Notes: generated by a model not told the origin, from the letters alone. Shown: positions 45,703-55,529, counted from the stretch's first letter. The stretch is 64,000 nucleotides of DNA from Pseudanabaena sp. FACHB-2040 (GCF_014696715.1 NZ_JACJQO010000018.1:42410-106409); one strand, 5' to 3'. Numbers and translations are program-made.

Positions 45703-47994
45703 ATGTCTGTTACCGTTGCCCCTGAGCAGATTGATCGGATTGTTTGGAATCAGCACCACGACCCCTTTGAAGTGCTGGGTCCTCACATGATCCAGCTCGA
45801 TGGCAAAACCGTCTGGGCCGTGAGGGCTTACCTGCCGCAGGCCGAAGCTGCCTGGGTAGTGCTGCCAGAAGAGCGCAAGCAGGTCTCAATGGAAGCAGCG
45901 CATCATCCTAACTTTTTTGAGTGCATCATTGAGGCTGAGGATCTGGCTAACTACCAGCTCAAGTTCAAAGAAGGTGAGCACGAGCGCGTCATCTACGACC
46001 CATACGCTTTCAAGACGCGGCGGATTACTGACTTTGATATTCATCTATTTGCCGAAGGCAATCACCACCGCATCTATGAGAAGCTGGGTGCTCACCCTAC
46101 AGTGATGAACGGGGTAAGCGGAGTTTACTTTGCGGTTTGGGCTCCCAATGCCCGCAACGTCTCAGTTTTGGGTGACTTCAACCACTGGGATGGTCGCAAG
46201 CACCAGATGCGCCGCTCGGGCAACGGCATTTGGGAACTCTTCATTCCTGACCTTACAGCAGGAGCCTCTTATAAGTACGAGATTAAGAACCCGGCCGGCC
46301 ACATCTACGAGAAGTCTGACCCCTACGGCTTTCAGCAGGAGGTACGGCCCAAAACAGCCTCTATTGTCACCGATCTCGATACCTATACCTGGCAGGACCA
46401 GGACTGGATGGAGCAGCGCCGCCACAATGACCCCCTGACTCAGCCAGTTTCAATCTATGAGGTTCATCTGGGCTCCTGGCTACACGGCTCCTCAGCAGAA
46501 CCGGCCCAACGCTCCGACGGCACCGAAGCAGCCGTGGTAACTGTGGCCGAACTCAAGCCCGGTGCCCGTTTTCTCACCTACCGAGAGCTGGCCGACAAAC
46601 TGATTCCCTATGTTAAAGAGCTGGGCTTTAGCCACGTTGAGCTGCTGCCTATTGCCGAGCACCCCTTTGATGGCTCTTGGGGGTACCAAGTGACTGGCTA
46701 CTATGCCGCTACCTCTCGCTACGGTACACCGGAAGACCTGATGTATTTTGTGGACCAGTGCCACCAGAACGGAATTGGAGTGATTGTGGACTGGGTGCCC
46801 GGCCACTTTCCCAAGGATGGCCACGGTCTGGCCTTTTTTGATGGAACTCACCTCTACGAACACGCTGACCCACGCAAGGGTGAGCACCAAGAATGGGGCA
46901 CGCTGGTCTTTAACTATGGCCGCAACGAGGTCCGCAATTTCTTAGTGGCCAATGCTATCTTCTGGTTTGATAAGTACCATATTGACGGGGTTCGGGTAGA
47001 TGCAGTCGCCTCTATGCTCTATCTCGACTACTGCCGTAAAGAAGGCGAGTGGGTGACCAATGAGTATGGTGGTCGGGAAAATATTGAAGCGGCGGACTTT
47101 TTGCGCCAGGTCAATCATGTCCTCTTTAGCTATTTCCCTGGGGTGCTCTCTATTGCAGAAGAATCGACGTCTTGGCCGATGGTGTCTTGGCCGACCTATG
47201 TTGGGGGCTTAGGCTTCAATCTGAAGTGGAACATGGGCTGGATGCACGACATGCTGGACTATTTCAGCATGGATCCCTGGTTCCGCCAGTTCCATCAGAA
47301 CAACGTTACCTTCAGTATTTGGTACGCCTTTACTGAAAACTTTATGCTGGCGCTGTCCCACGATGAAGTGGTGCATGGCAAGAGCAATATGTTAGGCAAA
47401 ATGCCTGGCGACGAGTGGCAGAAGTTTGCTAACTTGCGCTGTCTGTTCACCTTTATGTTCATGCATCCTGGCAAGAAAACGATGTTTATGAGCATGGAGT
47501 TTGGCCAGTGGAGCGAGTGGAATGTTTGGGGTGATTTAGAATGGCACCTGCTGCAGTACGAGCCGCACCAGAGCTACAAGCACTTTATTGCGAAGCTCAA
47601 TCAGTTTTACCGCGACCAACCGGCTCTCTTTACCCAAGACTTTAGCCAAGAAGGGTTTGAGTGGATTGACTGTAGCGATAATCGCCATAGCGTTGTGGCG
47701 TTTCTGCGCCGCGACAAAGACAGTGGGGACTTTTTGGTGGTGGTCTGCAACTTTACTCCCCAGCCCCACAGCCACTACCGCATTGGGGTGCCTGAACCGG
47801 GTTACTACAGTGAGCTGTTTAATAGTGATGCCCGCGAATTTGGCGGCAGCAATATGGGCAATTTGGGCGGCAAATGGTCGGTTGACTGGTCGTTCCACAG
47901 TCGCCCCTATTCCCTGGATCTGACGTTGCCACCGCTAGGCACGATTGTGATGAAGCTCGACCGGGAGAAGACTGCGGCTGAGCTAGGGCAGTAG
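45703..47994 (+). CDS. glgB: 1,4-alpha-glucan branching enzyme
   Basis: GlgB (GH13) makes alpha-1,6 branches in glycogen. The N-terminal half includes CBM48-like domains ([23 protein letters not shown] near residue 150). Catalytic residues are in [11 protein letters not shown] (Asp, about 433), [10 protein letters not shown] (Glu, about 485) and [10 protein letters not shown] (about 552). The 763 residues fit the family. No other glycogen genes are adjacent. A 42-bp perfect palindrome follows the stop. Confidence 0.97.
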   Translation: MSVTVAPEQIDRIVWNQHHDPFEVLGPHMIQLDGKTVWAVRAYLPQAEAAWVVLPEERKQVSMEAAHHPNFFECIIEAEDLANYQLKFKEGEHERVIYDPYAFKTRRITDFDIHLFAEGNHHRIYEKLGAHPTVMNGVSGVYFAVWAPNARNVSVLGDFNHWDGRKHQMRRSGNGIWELFIPDLTAGASYKYEIKNPAGHIYEKSDPYGFQQEVRPKTASIVTDLDTYTWQDQDWMEQRRHNDPLTQPVSIYEVHLGSWLHGSSAEPAQRSDGTEAAVVTVAELKPGARFLTYRELADKLIPYVKELGFSHVELLPIAEHPFDGSWGYQVTGYYAATSRYGTPEDLMYFVDQCHQNGIGVIVDWVPGHFPKDGHGLAFFDGTHLYEHADPRKGEHQEWGTLVFNYGRNEVRNFLVANAIFWFDKYHIDGVRVDAVASMLYLDYCRKEGEWVTNEYGGRENIEAADFLRQVNHVLFSYFPGVLSIAEESTSWPMVSWPTYVGGLGFNLKWNMGWMHDMLDYFSMDPWFRQFHQNNVTFSIWYAFTENFMLALSHDEVVHGKSNMLGKMPGDEWQKFANLRCLFTFMFMHPGKKTMFMSMEFGQWSEWNVWGDLEWHLLQYEPHQSYKHFIAKLNQFYRDQPALFTQDFSQEGFEWIDCSDNRHSVVAFLRRDKDSGDFLVVVCNFTPQPHSHYRIGVPEPGYYSELFNSDAREFGGSNMGNLGGKWSVDWSFHSRPYSLDLTLPPLGTIVMKLDREKTAAELGQ

Positions 47995-48012
47995 GTGGGC
48001 TTGCTGGAATTA

Positions 48013-48054
48013 GGTTGAGGGTTTGGGGTGCGATCGCACCCCAAACCCTCAACC
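48013..48054. repeat. 42-bp perfect palindrome centred on a HIP1 octamer
   Basis: The left arm from 48013 (GGTTGAGGGTTTGGGGTGCG) and right arm to 48054 are exact reverse complements with no spacer; the centre is GCGATCGC, a HIP1 site. It lies between the convergent glgB and CPBP genes. It could be a terminator-like hairpin, though it has no T-tract, or a cruciform-prone site. Confidence 0.95.
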
Positions 48055-48150
48055 ACATATCCTTCTAATTCACCAGTTCATAATGCAGCCGACCCTGAAC
48101 TACCACTGGCAGCGGGTCGAAACGGCGAACAATCTCGGCCTCATTAAGGG

Positions 48151-48747
48151 TCAAACCCTGCTTCTTAACTGCTTGAATTTCCAAAAAAAGCTGGAAATCA
48201 GGTTAGTCAGAATGTGGGCCAGAATGGGCACTAGCAGGTTGCCGGTAACGACGGCACTGATAGCTAAAATGAAGCCAACGATCGTGGCCCAGACCACATA
48301 GCCCCACTGCTGTGGCCCGCTTAGATGGAGAACGCCAAAGCTCAAACCGGAAATGAGAATGCCGAAGCTATTGAGGCCGATAGCGGGCAGCATGACGCCG
48401 CGAAACAGCAGTTCCTCGCTCAGACCGGGAAGCAGCCCCATCCATAGCAGATCAGGCCAGGTCAGTGGTTCGAGCACAAATTTTAGATAGAAGTCGGCGT
48501 TCCGGCGATAGAGCGGCCAGAGCTGGTAAGCAATAGAGCTGATGACGGTAATGCCCAGACCAACGCCAATGCCGATCAGAACGTCCGGTAGCGAAAACCG
48601 AACCGGCAGCAGGGAAGCCGTATCAAAGAACAGCCAGAGGCGGGCAATCAGCAGCAGCACAATGGCTGTGACCCCCATAGCTGCCAGAATTTGCATTCGG
48701 CTGAGGGGATCCATTTGGGGCTGGTCGTTGGGGGAGGGTGTCACCAA
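48151..48747 (-). CDS. CPBP family intramembrane metalloprotease
   Basis: This polytopic membrane protein carries the CPBP (Rce1-like/ABI) motifs: GLSEELLFRGVMLPAIG (EExxxR), GVLHLSG and ILAHILTN, whose glutamates and histidines form the proposed catalytic site. The 198 residues include about six helices. The start is a TTG at 48747, or an ATG at 48714 (MDPLSRMQIL). Substrate unknown. Confidence 0.88.
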   Translation of the reverse strand: MVTPSPNDQPQMDPLSRMQILAAMGVTAIVLLLIARLWLFFDTASLLPVRFSLPDVLIGIGVGLGITVISSIAYQLWPLYRRNADFYLKFVLEPLTWPDLLWMGLLPGLSEELLFRGVMLPAIGLNSFGILISGLSFGVLHLSGPQQWGYVVWATIVGFILAISAVVTGNLLVPILAHILTNLISSFFWKFKQLRSRV

Positions 48748-48813
48748 GGCAATGCTAATGCTACAGGGATGCCGCTATCTTAGCGAAGATAGTGTCAGCC
48801 TCTGACTCAAGCA

Positions 48814-49869
48814 TTACTTAACCAGCGGCTGGATTGGGAAGATGTGCGATCGCATTCCCGCCAGCCCCACGCCAGCTTTGTGCGTCGCTATGACACCAAT
48901 TGCCTCTAGGTAAGAGCTGACTCGAATCGCGCGAATGCCCAGCTGCTCAGGTGTGACCTGCAGAGTCGTTGTGTTTTCCTCGACAGCAATCACCCAGGTC
49001 TTGGTGCGGCTAAGGCTGATGACGGCGCTGCCGCCTAGAGCTGTAGCAGGCACGATCACAGCATCGACCTGCTCGGCCCAAAGATCGGAGGCTTGAGCCG
49101 GGGCGCGAGTAACAAACTGAGGTGCACAGCTGAGCCCGGCCAGCACACAGGGCAAAAAGGTATGGCCAATTTCCTCAGCGGCAGACTTGGGCGAGAGGCT
49201 AGGGTCTAGCGGCAATGGCGTCAGCGCTGGGGCGTGAGCACAGGGAATCTGAAAGGTGCGCACCACGAGATGGCTGATCACGGCTTCGGCTCCGGCCAGT
49301 GGGTCAACCCCCCGACCCTGGCGGTAGTTCTGCAAAGCCTCGCTGCCAAAGTCGTCGGGGAAACGGGCAACGACTGCGATCGCATCTGCCCCTCCCGCAA
49401 TCAGCCGCTCAACTGCCCGCAGCAGACTATCAGGATTTGCGATCGTGCCCCAGGTAGCGCCTGATTCTGCCGTCCTCAAAGTCACATCCAAAGGCGCATC
49501 GGTCACGGCATAGTCAGTCAGATCCAGGCCCAGCGTTGCCCGCGCTGCATCCGCTGCCTGCAAATGCCGCCAGCGCAAGTCCTCCTCAATCGCTCGATCT
49601 AGTACCAGCCCAATCCGGTTTTGGTGAACCGGCCGCAGTCCCCAGCGCCCAGCAGCAAACTGGTCTAACCCATAGCCCTCAACATAATAAGCGTTTGGCA
49701 GCGGCCAATAAAGCTGTGCCCCATTGAGCACATTGGGATGAGTGATTAGCCGGTCAGCCACCTGCGCCATTGCCCGCGCCACCGGCAAAGCATCTCCTGC
49801 ATAGCCGCCAATGGCAGCCCCAATGCCAGTCGGAATAATCAGAACCGCAGTGTATGGACGAGAAGCCAC
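48814..49869 (-). CDS. DUF3326 domain protein
   Basis: A 351-residue protein starting RPYTAVLIIPTGIGAAIGGYAGDALPVARAM, with SGATWGTIANPDSLL in the middle and TKTWVIAVEENTTTLQVTP near the end. This matches the DUF3326 cyanobacterial/plant family of unknown function. It is followed on the same strand by nothing close; upstream lies the 60-residue gene at 49873 with only 3 bases between, so they are likely cotranscribed. Confidence 0.85.
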   Translation of the reverse strand: MASRPYTAVLIIPTGIGAAIGGYAGDALPVARAMAQVADRLITHPNVLNGAQLYWPLPNAYYVEGYGLDQFAAGRWGLRPVHQNRIGLVLDRAIEEDLRWRHLQAADAARATLGLDLTDYAVTDAPLDVTLRTAESGATWGTIANPDSLLRAVERLIAGGADAIAVVARFPDDFGSEALQNYRQGRGVDPLAGAEAVISHLVVRTFQIPCAHAPALTPLPLDPSLSPKSAAEEIGHTFLPCVLAGLSCAPQFVTRAPAQASDLWAEQVDAVIVPATALGGSAVISLSRTKTWVIAVEENTTTLQVTPEQLGIRAIRVSSYLEAIGVIATHKAGVGLAGMRSHIFPIQPLVK

Positions 49870-49872
49870 CAG

Positions 49873-50055
49873 TTAGTCTTTGTTAGTGACCGTAACAACC
49901 GCTTCGACTGTCGCTTTCTGCTGCTCCTCATCTACCTCAGTTACCGCCCACCGCAGCGGTTCGCCGCGCTTTTCTAGCTCGGTCTCAATGGCCTGCTGCA
50001 GGTCTTCGGTAGATTCGTTGAGGTCAATTTCGGCAGTGATGAAATGGGTCGTCAT
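49873..50055 (-). CDS. Small conserved cyanobacterial protein
   Basis: A 60-residue protein with LNESTEDLQQAIETELEKRGEPLRWAVTEVDEEQQKATVEAVVTV. The pattern of a helix followed by a RWAVTxVDxxxxxAxVEAVVT strand pair looks like a short conserved family. Ends three bases before the DUF3326 start, so they form a likely operon. Confidence 0.75.
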   Translation of the reverse strand: MTTHFITAEIDLNESTEDLQQAIETELEKRGEPLRWAVTEVDEEQQKATVEAVVTVTNKD

Positions 50056-50175
50056 GGGGGTTAGTGGGTGGGTAGGGAGTGGATGGGTGGTGGGAGACGC
50101 GGGGAAATGGGTGGGGAAGATAGGGAAGCTGCCTTGCCTTTGTCTCGAAGTTCTTGCTCCCCTGGTTCCCTGCTC
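50056..50175. repeat. Purine-to-pyrimidine low-complexity spacer
   Basis: The left side is GT/GA-rich (gggagtggatgggtggtgggagacgcgggg, shown in part) and the right side is CT-rich (gcctttgtctcgaagttcttgctcccctggttccc). The phrase ggggaagatagggaag is shared with the spacer near 4.88 kb. It lies between tandem minus-strand genes here, not at a convergent junction. Confidence 0.5.
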
Positions 50176-50184
50176 CTCCGCTTG

Positions 50185-50502
50185 CTAAGACTGTCCAAAC
50201 TGCTTTTGATACACAATATCTTCCTTCTCTGTCTCAAGCTTGAGATCAGAGCGGGGATAGGTTACGCATAGCAGGGCATAGCCCTCCGCCTGCAGGTCGG
50301 GGCTGACGCCCATGCCCTCGGACTGATCGACCTGGCCTTCGAGCACTAGGGCAGCGCAGGTGGTGCAAACTCCAGCGCTGCAGGAAAAGGGCAGGTCTAG
50401 CCCAGCGTTTTGGGCCGCCGCTAAAACGGTCTGATCTTCGCCAACGGTTAGGGTATGGGTGTTGCCTTGATGATGAATTTCGACGGAATAGGTGGTCGCC
50501 AT
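50185..50502 (-). CDS. Plant-type [2Fe-2S] ferredoxin
   Basis: A 105-residue ferredoxin with the cluster ligands CSAGVCTTCAALV (C-x4-C-x2-C) and a distant cysteine in ALLCVTYPRSD. The N-terminal VEIHHQGNTHTLTVGEDQTVL is typical. The acidic C-terminus (LETEKEDIVYQKQFGQS) resembles a minor ferredoxin rather than the main PetF. Electron-transfer partner unknown. Confidence 0.9.
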   Translation of the reverse strand: MATTYSVEIHHQGNTHTLTVGEDQTVLAAAQNAGLDLPFSCSAGVCTTCAALVLEGQVDQSEGMGVSPDLQAEGYALLCVTYPRSDLKLETEKEDIVYQKQFGQS

Positions 50503-50619
50503 CGCCTAGTGTTTACTGAAATGAGTCTGAATGGGTAGATCTAAACTTGAATGAACTTGTTGGGTAAACCTGGAGCTAGTTGGGGAGCCAATTAGAGCCT
50601 GGGCTGACTGAATTGAGGA

Positions 50620-50799
50620 TTAACCGTTTTGCCCAGGAAAGGAACGGTCAAATTCTTCTAGCAAGTCGTCCATTTCTTCTAGCGCCTGGTTGACATCAAT
50701 GCGCAGTGTGCCGAGGTCTGGCTGCTCCAGCAGTCGGACCAGCGTTTCGCGCTTGCCTTTGATTTGCTCGATGCGATCGCGAATGACCTGTAAATCCAT
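50620..50799 (-). CDS. Small helical cyanobacterial protein
   Basis: The ATG at 50799 gives a 59-residue protein, MDLQVIRDRIEQIKGKRETLVRLLEQPDLG, almost entirely helical with a GTLRIDVNQALEEMDDLLEEFDRSFP second helix. The longer frame to 50892 has no family-like start. Function unknown. Confidence 0.65.
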   Translation of the reverse strand: MDLQVIRDRIEQIKGKRETLVRLLEQPDLGTLRIDVNQALEEMDDLLEEFDRSFPGQNG

Positions 50800-50937
50800 T
50801 TCTGGTTGCTCAACTCTCCTTACACAGGATAAGCAACTTTGCGGCCAGTTAACACAGAGCAATCTTGAGAATTCCCTACCCTTACAGCCCACAACCAGGC
50901 ATCATTAAAGAAGACTGACTGTACTTACTGGATTATC

Positions 50938-51501
50938 ATGTTCGGCAAAACCTCCCTGGGTTCTATTTTGCTTGTCGTTGGCGGCATTCTTACTGTTGTT
51001 GGCTTTGTCGCCTATTTTCAAGACAACCCAACTCTGAACCTAGCTGGATTTTTCTACGGTATTCCGGTGCTGTTGGGAGGGCTAGCCCTACGAGCTTCCG
51101 AACTGAAGCCAGTGCCCTACTCGCAGCCCCTGTCTGATACAGTCCTCAAACTTCGGGAAGCGCAGGCCACCCCGACCCAAAATCAGGTCCGCAAAGACAT
51201 CACCCGCTTTCGCTACGGCCAGGAATCTCACCTAGACGAAGTGCTCGAGCGCCTAGGCCTCAACCCTTCTGGCGATTGCCCTGAGCTAGTCGGTGTCCGC
51301 GAACAAGACATCGACGGTGCCTATGCCCTCATTCTGGAGTTCAACTCCGAAACCGTTCCTTTCACAACCTGGCAGGCGAAGCAGGACAAGATTGAGCGAT
51401 TCTTTGGCCCCAACGTTCGCGCAAACCTAACTCAGCCGGCAGAAGATCGAGTTGAGCTGGCTCTGATCGCGCAGCTTGAACCAGCAGTGGTGCAGGGATA
51501 G
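50938..51501 (+). CDS. DUF2854 membrane protein
   Basis: A 187-residue protein with two membrane helices (about 6-25, SLGSILLVVGGILTVVGFVA; about 38-55, GIPVLLGGLALRA) and a soluble domain with ITRFRYGQESHLDEVLERLGL. This is the DUF2854 pattern of cyanobacteria and plant plastids. Function unknown. Convergent with the amidase gene. Confidence 0.85.
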   Translation: MFGKTSLGSILLVVGGILTVVGFVAYFQDNPTLNLAGFFYGIPVLLGGLALRASELKPVPYSQPLSDTVLKLREAQATPTQNQVRKDITRFRYGQESHLDEVLERLGLNPSGDCPELVGVREQDIDGAYALILEFNSETVPFTTWQAKQDKIERFFGPNVRANLTQPAEDRVELALIAQLEPAVVQG

Positions 51502-51508
51502 TTTTAAG

Positions 51509-51602
51509 GCAGGAGGGGAGCAGAGGATCAGGAAACAGAAGATAAGACGGTTCCGCATCTCCTTAACCTTCTCTCCGCGTTCCCCGCTCCCTGCGTCTCC
51601 TC
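51509..51602. repeat. Purine-to-pyrimidine convergent spacer
   Basis: Between the convergent DUF2854 and amidase genes, a purine-rich segment (aggaggggagcagagg...gataagac) is followed by a pyrimidine-rich segment (cttctctccgcgttccccgctccctgcgtctcc). The phrases match those near 1-110 and 4.9 kb. Confidence 0.55.
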
Positions 51603-53291
51603 TCAATTGGCCTGTCGGATGTACTCAAGAATCCCTTCTGCGATCGCACTGCCCATACGCGCCTGCCAGCCCGGGTTTGCTAGCTGAGGGGCGTCAATCG
51701 CTCCGGTGACAAACCCTGTCTCGATCAGTACTGCGGGCATAGAGGAGCGACGCAGCACATAGAAGCGGGCCTGACGGGTGCCGCGATCGCCCATGCCTGT
51801 CAGGCTGATCACTCGGCGGTGTAGAACTTCGGCAAAGCTGGCTCCCATGTCGGAGTAGTAGTAGGTTTCCAGCCCGTTAACTTCGGGTCGGTCCATGCTA
51901 ATAGCGTTGGCGTGGATGCTGACAAACAGGCTGGCGTTGGCCTGTTCGGCAATGTCAACCCGAGGCTGCAGGTCAATCTCTTGATCCCCCTGACGGGTTA
52001 GCAGCACGGTAATACCTTGGGCCTGTAGTGCTGCCGCTACCTGCTGGGTTACAGCCATCACTACCAGCTTTTCCTGTAGCCCGCCAATCCCAACTGCCCC
52101 TGGATCAGCGCCGCCATGACCCGGATCAAGCACCACGACTGTTCGACCACGGGGTACAGATCGAGGGTTGGCGGGCTGGCTGGAGATTGGGGGGTTAATC
52201 GGCGGCAGCGTCAGTGGCTGGGGGTTGGATGAGGCTGGGCGGCTAGTTGGTGGTTGCCCCTGGGGTGCGCCTGAGCCAATCGGGGGCAAGGTGATGGGCC
52301 GGGTTTGGGGCGTTGCCTGAGGTGGCGCTACAGCTTGACCGGGGGCTGTTCCTGCGGGCAGCAGCACAATGCCGCCCTGTCGAATCGGCGTGACCTGCCA
52401 ATCGGGTGCATTGGCATCGAGGCTAAGAATAATGCGAACCGCAGGCGGGGTAGTGCCAAACTGGGTCAGGCTCCAGGCACTGACTCCATACTGGTTATTG
52501 GGCAGTGGTTGAGAGTTTAGGGTGCTGGCGAGCTGAGCATTGAGCACATCGACCACTAGCTGGCGGGTTTGGTTGCGATCGCGCACTCGATACACCTGCA
52601 CCTGAGGCGCAGATCCTCCGGTTTGAATAAAAAAGCCGTTGGGCGTGGTCACAACGCTCTGCAGCTGAGTGGAGGCTGACGGTGCGTAGGCTGTCTCGGT
52701 CTGCTTAGGCTGTGCCGCAGGGACTGGCTCGGCTGCTTTGGGTGGGCCAATCTGTAGGCTAGCCTGAGAGTCGGACTGGGGGCCAAGCTGAGGTAAATGA
52801 ATCCTCCCAGCCCCCGGTACTGCGGGCACTCCAGGGGGCCTAAGCGGTGAGGGCGGACGAATCTCTGGCGGCAGATGGACGGAGAATGCGTTGGGCTGAG
52901 CTGCATCGGGCAACTGCACCACCCACTGCTGCGGCGTTACCCCCCAAACCTGAATCTGCTGCGGCTTAACAGCATACTCGGGGTTCAGCTCCAAAATCAT
53001 GAGCGTGGCCTGCCCCTCAGACTGCTCTAACCTCACTTCCCGCACCGCACCGCCAATCATCTGATTAGTGGGAACTTGCTCAGAGGTAATGCCCGGCAGC
53101 TCTACCACGAGCCGATGAGGATTTGACAACAATCTGGCCCGAGGCTGAACGCTGCTGTCGGTGGTAAAGGTCAATCGATTTTGGCTGGCATCAAACTGCC
53201 AGGATTGGAGCTGGGCTGCTTTAGCGGGTACGCCAACAGCACAGACTCCAGCCACGCCCATCAGGCTTGCAATTAGCCGATTCAGCCGCAC
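51603..53291 (-). CDS. N-acetylmuramoyl-L-alanine amidase with AMIN domain
   Basis: A secreted peptidoglycan amidase (Amidase_3), here 562 residues. A signal peptide (about 1-26) is followed by an AMIN domain with two AMIN-like units (QSWQFDASQNRLTFTTDS and VQVYRVRDRNQTRQLVVDVL), a proline-rich linker (about 310-370), and the catalytic domain with zinc ligands in VVLDPGHGGADPGAVG, the HAN of SIHANAISMDRPEVNG, and LIETGFVT. Such amidases split daughter cells or, in filamentous types, make septal pores. Confidence 0.93.
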   Translation of the reverse strand: MRLNRLIASLMGVAGVCAVGVPAKAAQLQSWQFDASQNRLTFTTDSSVQPRARLLSNPHRLVVELPGITSEQVPTNQMIGGAVREVRLEQSEGQATLMILELNPEYAVKPQQIQVWGVTPQQWVVQLPDAAQPNAFSVHLPPEIRPPSPLRPPGVPAVPGAGRIHLPQLGPQSDSQASLQIGPPKAAEPVPAAQPKQTETAYAPSASTQLQSVVTTPNGFFIQTGGSAPQVQVYRVRDRNQTRQLVVDVLNAQLASTLNSQPLPNNQYGVSAWSLTQFGTTPPAVRIILSLDANAPDWQVTPIRQGGIVLLPAGTAPGQAVAPPQATPQTRPITLPPIGSGAPQGQPPTSRPASSNPQPLTLPPINPPISSQPANPRSVPRGRTVVVLDPGHGGADPGAVGIGGLQEKLVVMAVTQQVAAALQAQGITVLLTRQGDQEIDLQPRVDIAEQANASLFVSIHANAISMDRPEVNGLETYYYSDMGASFAEVLHRRVISLTGMGDRGTRQARFYVLRRSSMPAVLIETGFVTGAIDAPQLANPGWQARMGSAIAEGILEYIRQAN

Positions 53292-53407
53292 CCGTAGGGT
53301 TCCTCACACACCACAGTAGATTCGGTCGCAAAGTTTGCTGCAAATCTAGCTGCAAAACTGCTGTATGTACCGAATGGCCTTGATATTAGCTCAGTATGGT
53401 AGAAACG

Positions 53408-54718
53408 CTACCGTTCTATCTCTTTAAGCGCTTTAGGAACAGCCGCCGTCAAAACTTCATGGCCCGTTGCGGTCACCAAAACATCGTCTTCAATGCGAAT
53501 GCCAATGCCGCGCCAGCGTTCGTCCACCTGGGGTTGGCCCTCTACCGGCTCATAGTCGGGAGCCACATAGATCCCTGGCTCTACCGTTACCACATTCCCC
53601 GGCTCAAAAGGCTTCCAGGTCTTGTCAGGGTTACGCAGAGTGCCTGAGTCATGCACATCTAAGCCTAGAAAATGTCCCGTCCCGTGCATGAAGAAAGCCT
53701 TGTGCTTCTTCTCCTCAATCAGGGTATCTACCTCGCCTGCCAGCAGACCTAGCTCGACTAAGCCTTCTGTAATCACGCGAGTAGCAGCATCATGAAACTC
53801 GTTGAACGGCCGGCCGGGCTGCACCTTTTCGATGGCCTGGAGCTGCGCTTCTAGCACCAGCTCATACAGAATGCGCTGTTCGTCTGTAAAGCGCTCTCCC
53901 ACCGGAAAGGTACGGGTGATGTCGGCGTTGTAGTAACCGTAGGCGCAGCCCGCATCAATCAGCAGCAGCTCTCCGGCCTTCATCTGCCGGTTGTTTTCAA
54001 TGTAGTGGAGAATGCAGGCGTTTGGCCCAGAGGCAACAATCGAAGGATAGGCTGGGCCCATCGCGCCTTCTAACCGAAACAGGTGCTCCATTTCGGCCTG
54101 AATCTCGTATTCGTAGCGCCCAGGCTGGGTGATGTCGCGGGCATGGTTGTGGGCTTTAGCGGAAATTGCGATCGCATGTCGCATCAGCTCCAGTTCATCT
54201 GCCGTCTTCACCCGCCGCATTTGCTGCAGCAGTAGGTGAGAGTCGGCAATAGCCACCGGCCCAGTACCCCGCTTAGTGTAGGTTACCAGTAGCCGCTGCC
54301 AATACCTGAGAATGCGATGGTTCAGCTCCTCATCGTGGCCAAAGTGGTAGTAGAGCTGATCAGCTTTTTCCAGGTATTTGGGCAGGTGCTCGTCTAGTTC
54401 CGCGATCGGATAGACTTGGTCGGCCCCATAGCGATCCTTGGCTTCATCTACCCCGACCCGGTAGCCTGACCAGATTTCCTTCTCCTTGTCCTTGGGCCGC
54501 ACAAACAGCACAAAGCGGTGCTCCTCATGGTGAGGCGCTAAAACGGCCACGGCCTGAGGCTCATTAAAGCCAGTGAGGTAGTAGAAATCGCTGTCCTGGC
54601 GGAAGGGATGCTCCACATCGTTGTGCATGACCGCCAAGGGAGCGCTGGCAAAAACGGCAGTGGCGCTGCCGATTTGGGCCATTAACTGCTCGCGGCGCTG
54701 TTGGTAGGGGCTAGACAT
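53408..54718 (-). CDS. pepP: Xaa-Pro aminopeptidase (aminopeptidase P)
   Basis: A cytosolic M24B metallopeptidase removing N-terminal residues before proline. An N-terminal APP_N-type domain (YLTGFNEPQAVAVLAPHHEEHRF) is followed by the pita-bread fold with metal ligands in LLIDAGCAYGYYNADITRTFPVG (two Asp; start LLIDAGCAYGYYNADITRTF), HGTGHFLGLDVHDSG, VTVEPGIYV and GIRIEDDVLV. The 436 residues are standard. Confidence 0.95.
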   Translation of the reverse strand: MSSPYQQRREQLMAQIGSATAVFASAPLAVMHNDVEHPFRQDSDFYYLTGFNEPQAVAVLAPHHEEHRFVLFVRPKDKEKEIWSGYRVGVDEAKDRYGADQVYPIAELDEHLPKYLEKADQLYYHFGHDEELNHRILRYWQRLLVTYTKRGTGPVAIADSHLLLQQMRRVKTADELELMRHAIAISAKAHNHARDITQPGRYEYEIQAEMEHLFRLEGAMGPAYPSIVASGPNACILHYIENNRQMKAGELLLIDAGCAYGYYNADITRTFPVGERFTDEQRILYELVLEAQLQAIEKVQPGRPFNEFHDAATRVITEGLVELGLLAGEVDTLIEEKKHKAFFMHGTGHFLGLDVHDSGTLRNPDKTWKPFEPGNVVTVEPGIYVAPDYEPVEGQPQVDERWRGIGIRIEDDVLVTATGHEVLTAAVPKALKEIER

Positions 54719-54752
54719 AGGACCATCTCACCAAACGTGTCAACTAAATGCG

Positions 54753-55529
54753 TTAACCAAAGGAATAATTCATCACCTGAATCCTCATGCCTTCAGTCGG
54801 CAAACTGGCAGGCTGTAGAGCTACCGTATCGCCATTGGCACGAGCAATCGGTGTTCCCTGCATCAGCTGCAAAAAGTCATCTAGGGCAGTGATGTCGCAG
54901 CTCTCGGCATCGGCTGCCTGGGTTCGGTACTGCGTGGGAATAACCATCTTAGGTCTGAGCGTTTGAACGGCCCGCACGGCTTCTTCGGCACTGTAAGCCT
55001 TAGGGCCACCGCCCACCGGGACCATCAGCACGTCAGGTCGCCCCAGCAAAATCTGCTCTTCGACATCTATTGGCGCGGCAGCACCCCCCATATGTACCAG
55101 GTTGAGGCCGCCCTGATTCCACTTCCAGATGATGTTGGTGCCAAATCGCCGACCCCCTTGCCGGTCGTGAGACACGGGAATGCCCTGCACCTGCATGTTG
55201 GTGAAGCCGTAGGTGCCTGGCTCAGCCAATACCCGAGGATCTCCAGGCACATCCTGCAGGTAGCCCTCATCAAACAGGCGGCTGCTGATCATTACCAGGT
55301 CAGCCTGCACGTTGGGCGGACGATACCCGGCAGTACAGCCAATCCGGCGAAAAGGATTGACCAAAATCTTGCGTCCATCCCCAGTAAACAAGAAGCAAGT
55401 GTGCCCCAGCCACCGCACCGTTACACCGGTTGTTTGAGCCTGAGCTCCCTGCCAGGCTGAGAGGGCTCCTAGGCCCAGCGTTGTGAAAAGTCCTGTTCCT
55501 GCGTATTGCAATAGCTGTCGGCGCTTCAT
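54753..55529 (-). CDS. MBL-fold protein lacking metal ligands, secreted
   Basis: The ATG at 55529 gives MKRRQLLQYAG, a Tat-like or Sec signal with KRRQLL, cut after about residue 31. The rest follows the UlaG-type metallo-beta-lactamase fold, but the HxHxDH motif is replaced by ISSRLFDEGY (about 81-90), the later Asp-type ligand by VHMGGAAA, and a C-terminal histidine position by IPTQYRT. Only SHD of GIPVSHDRQGG is retained. It is probably a non-catalytic or altered member of a cyanobacterial family. Confidence 0.75.
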   Translation of the reverse strand: MKRRQLLQYAGTGLFTTLGLGALSAWQGAQAQTTGVTVRWLGHTCFLFTGDGRKILVNPFRRIGCTAGYRPPNVQADLVMISSRLFDEGYLQDVPGDPRVLAEPGTYGFTNMQVQGIPVSHDRQGGRRFGTNIIWKWNQGGLNLVHMGGAAAPIDVEEQILLGRPDVLMVPVGGGPKAYSAEEAVRAVQTLRPKMVIPTQYRTQAADAESCDITALDDFLQLMQGTPIARANGDTVALQPASLPTEGMRIQVMNYSFG

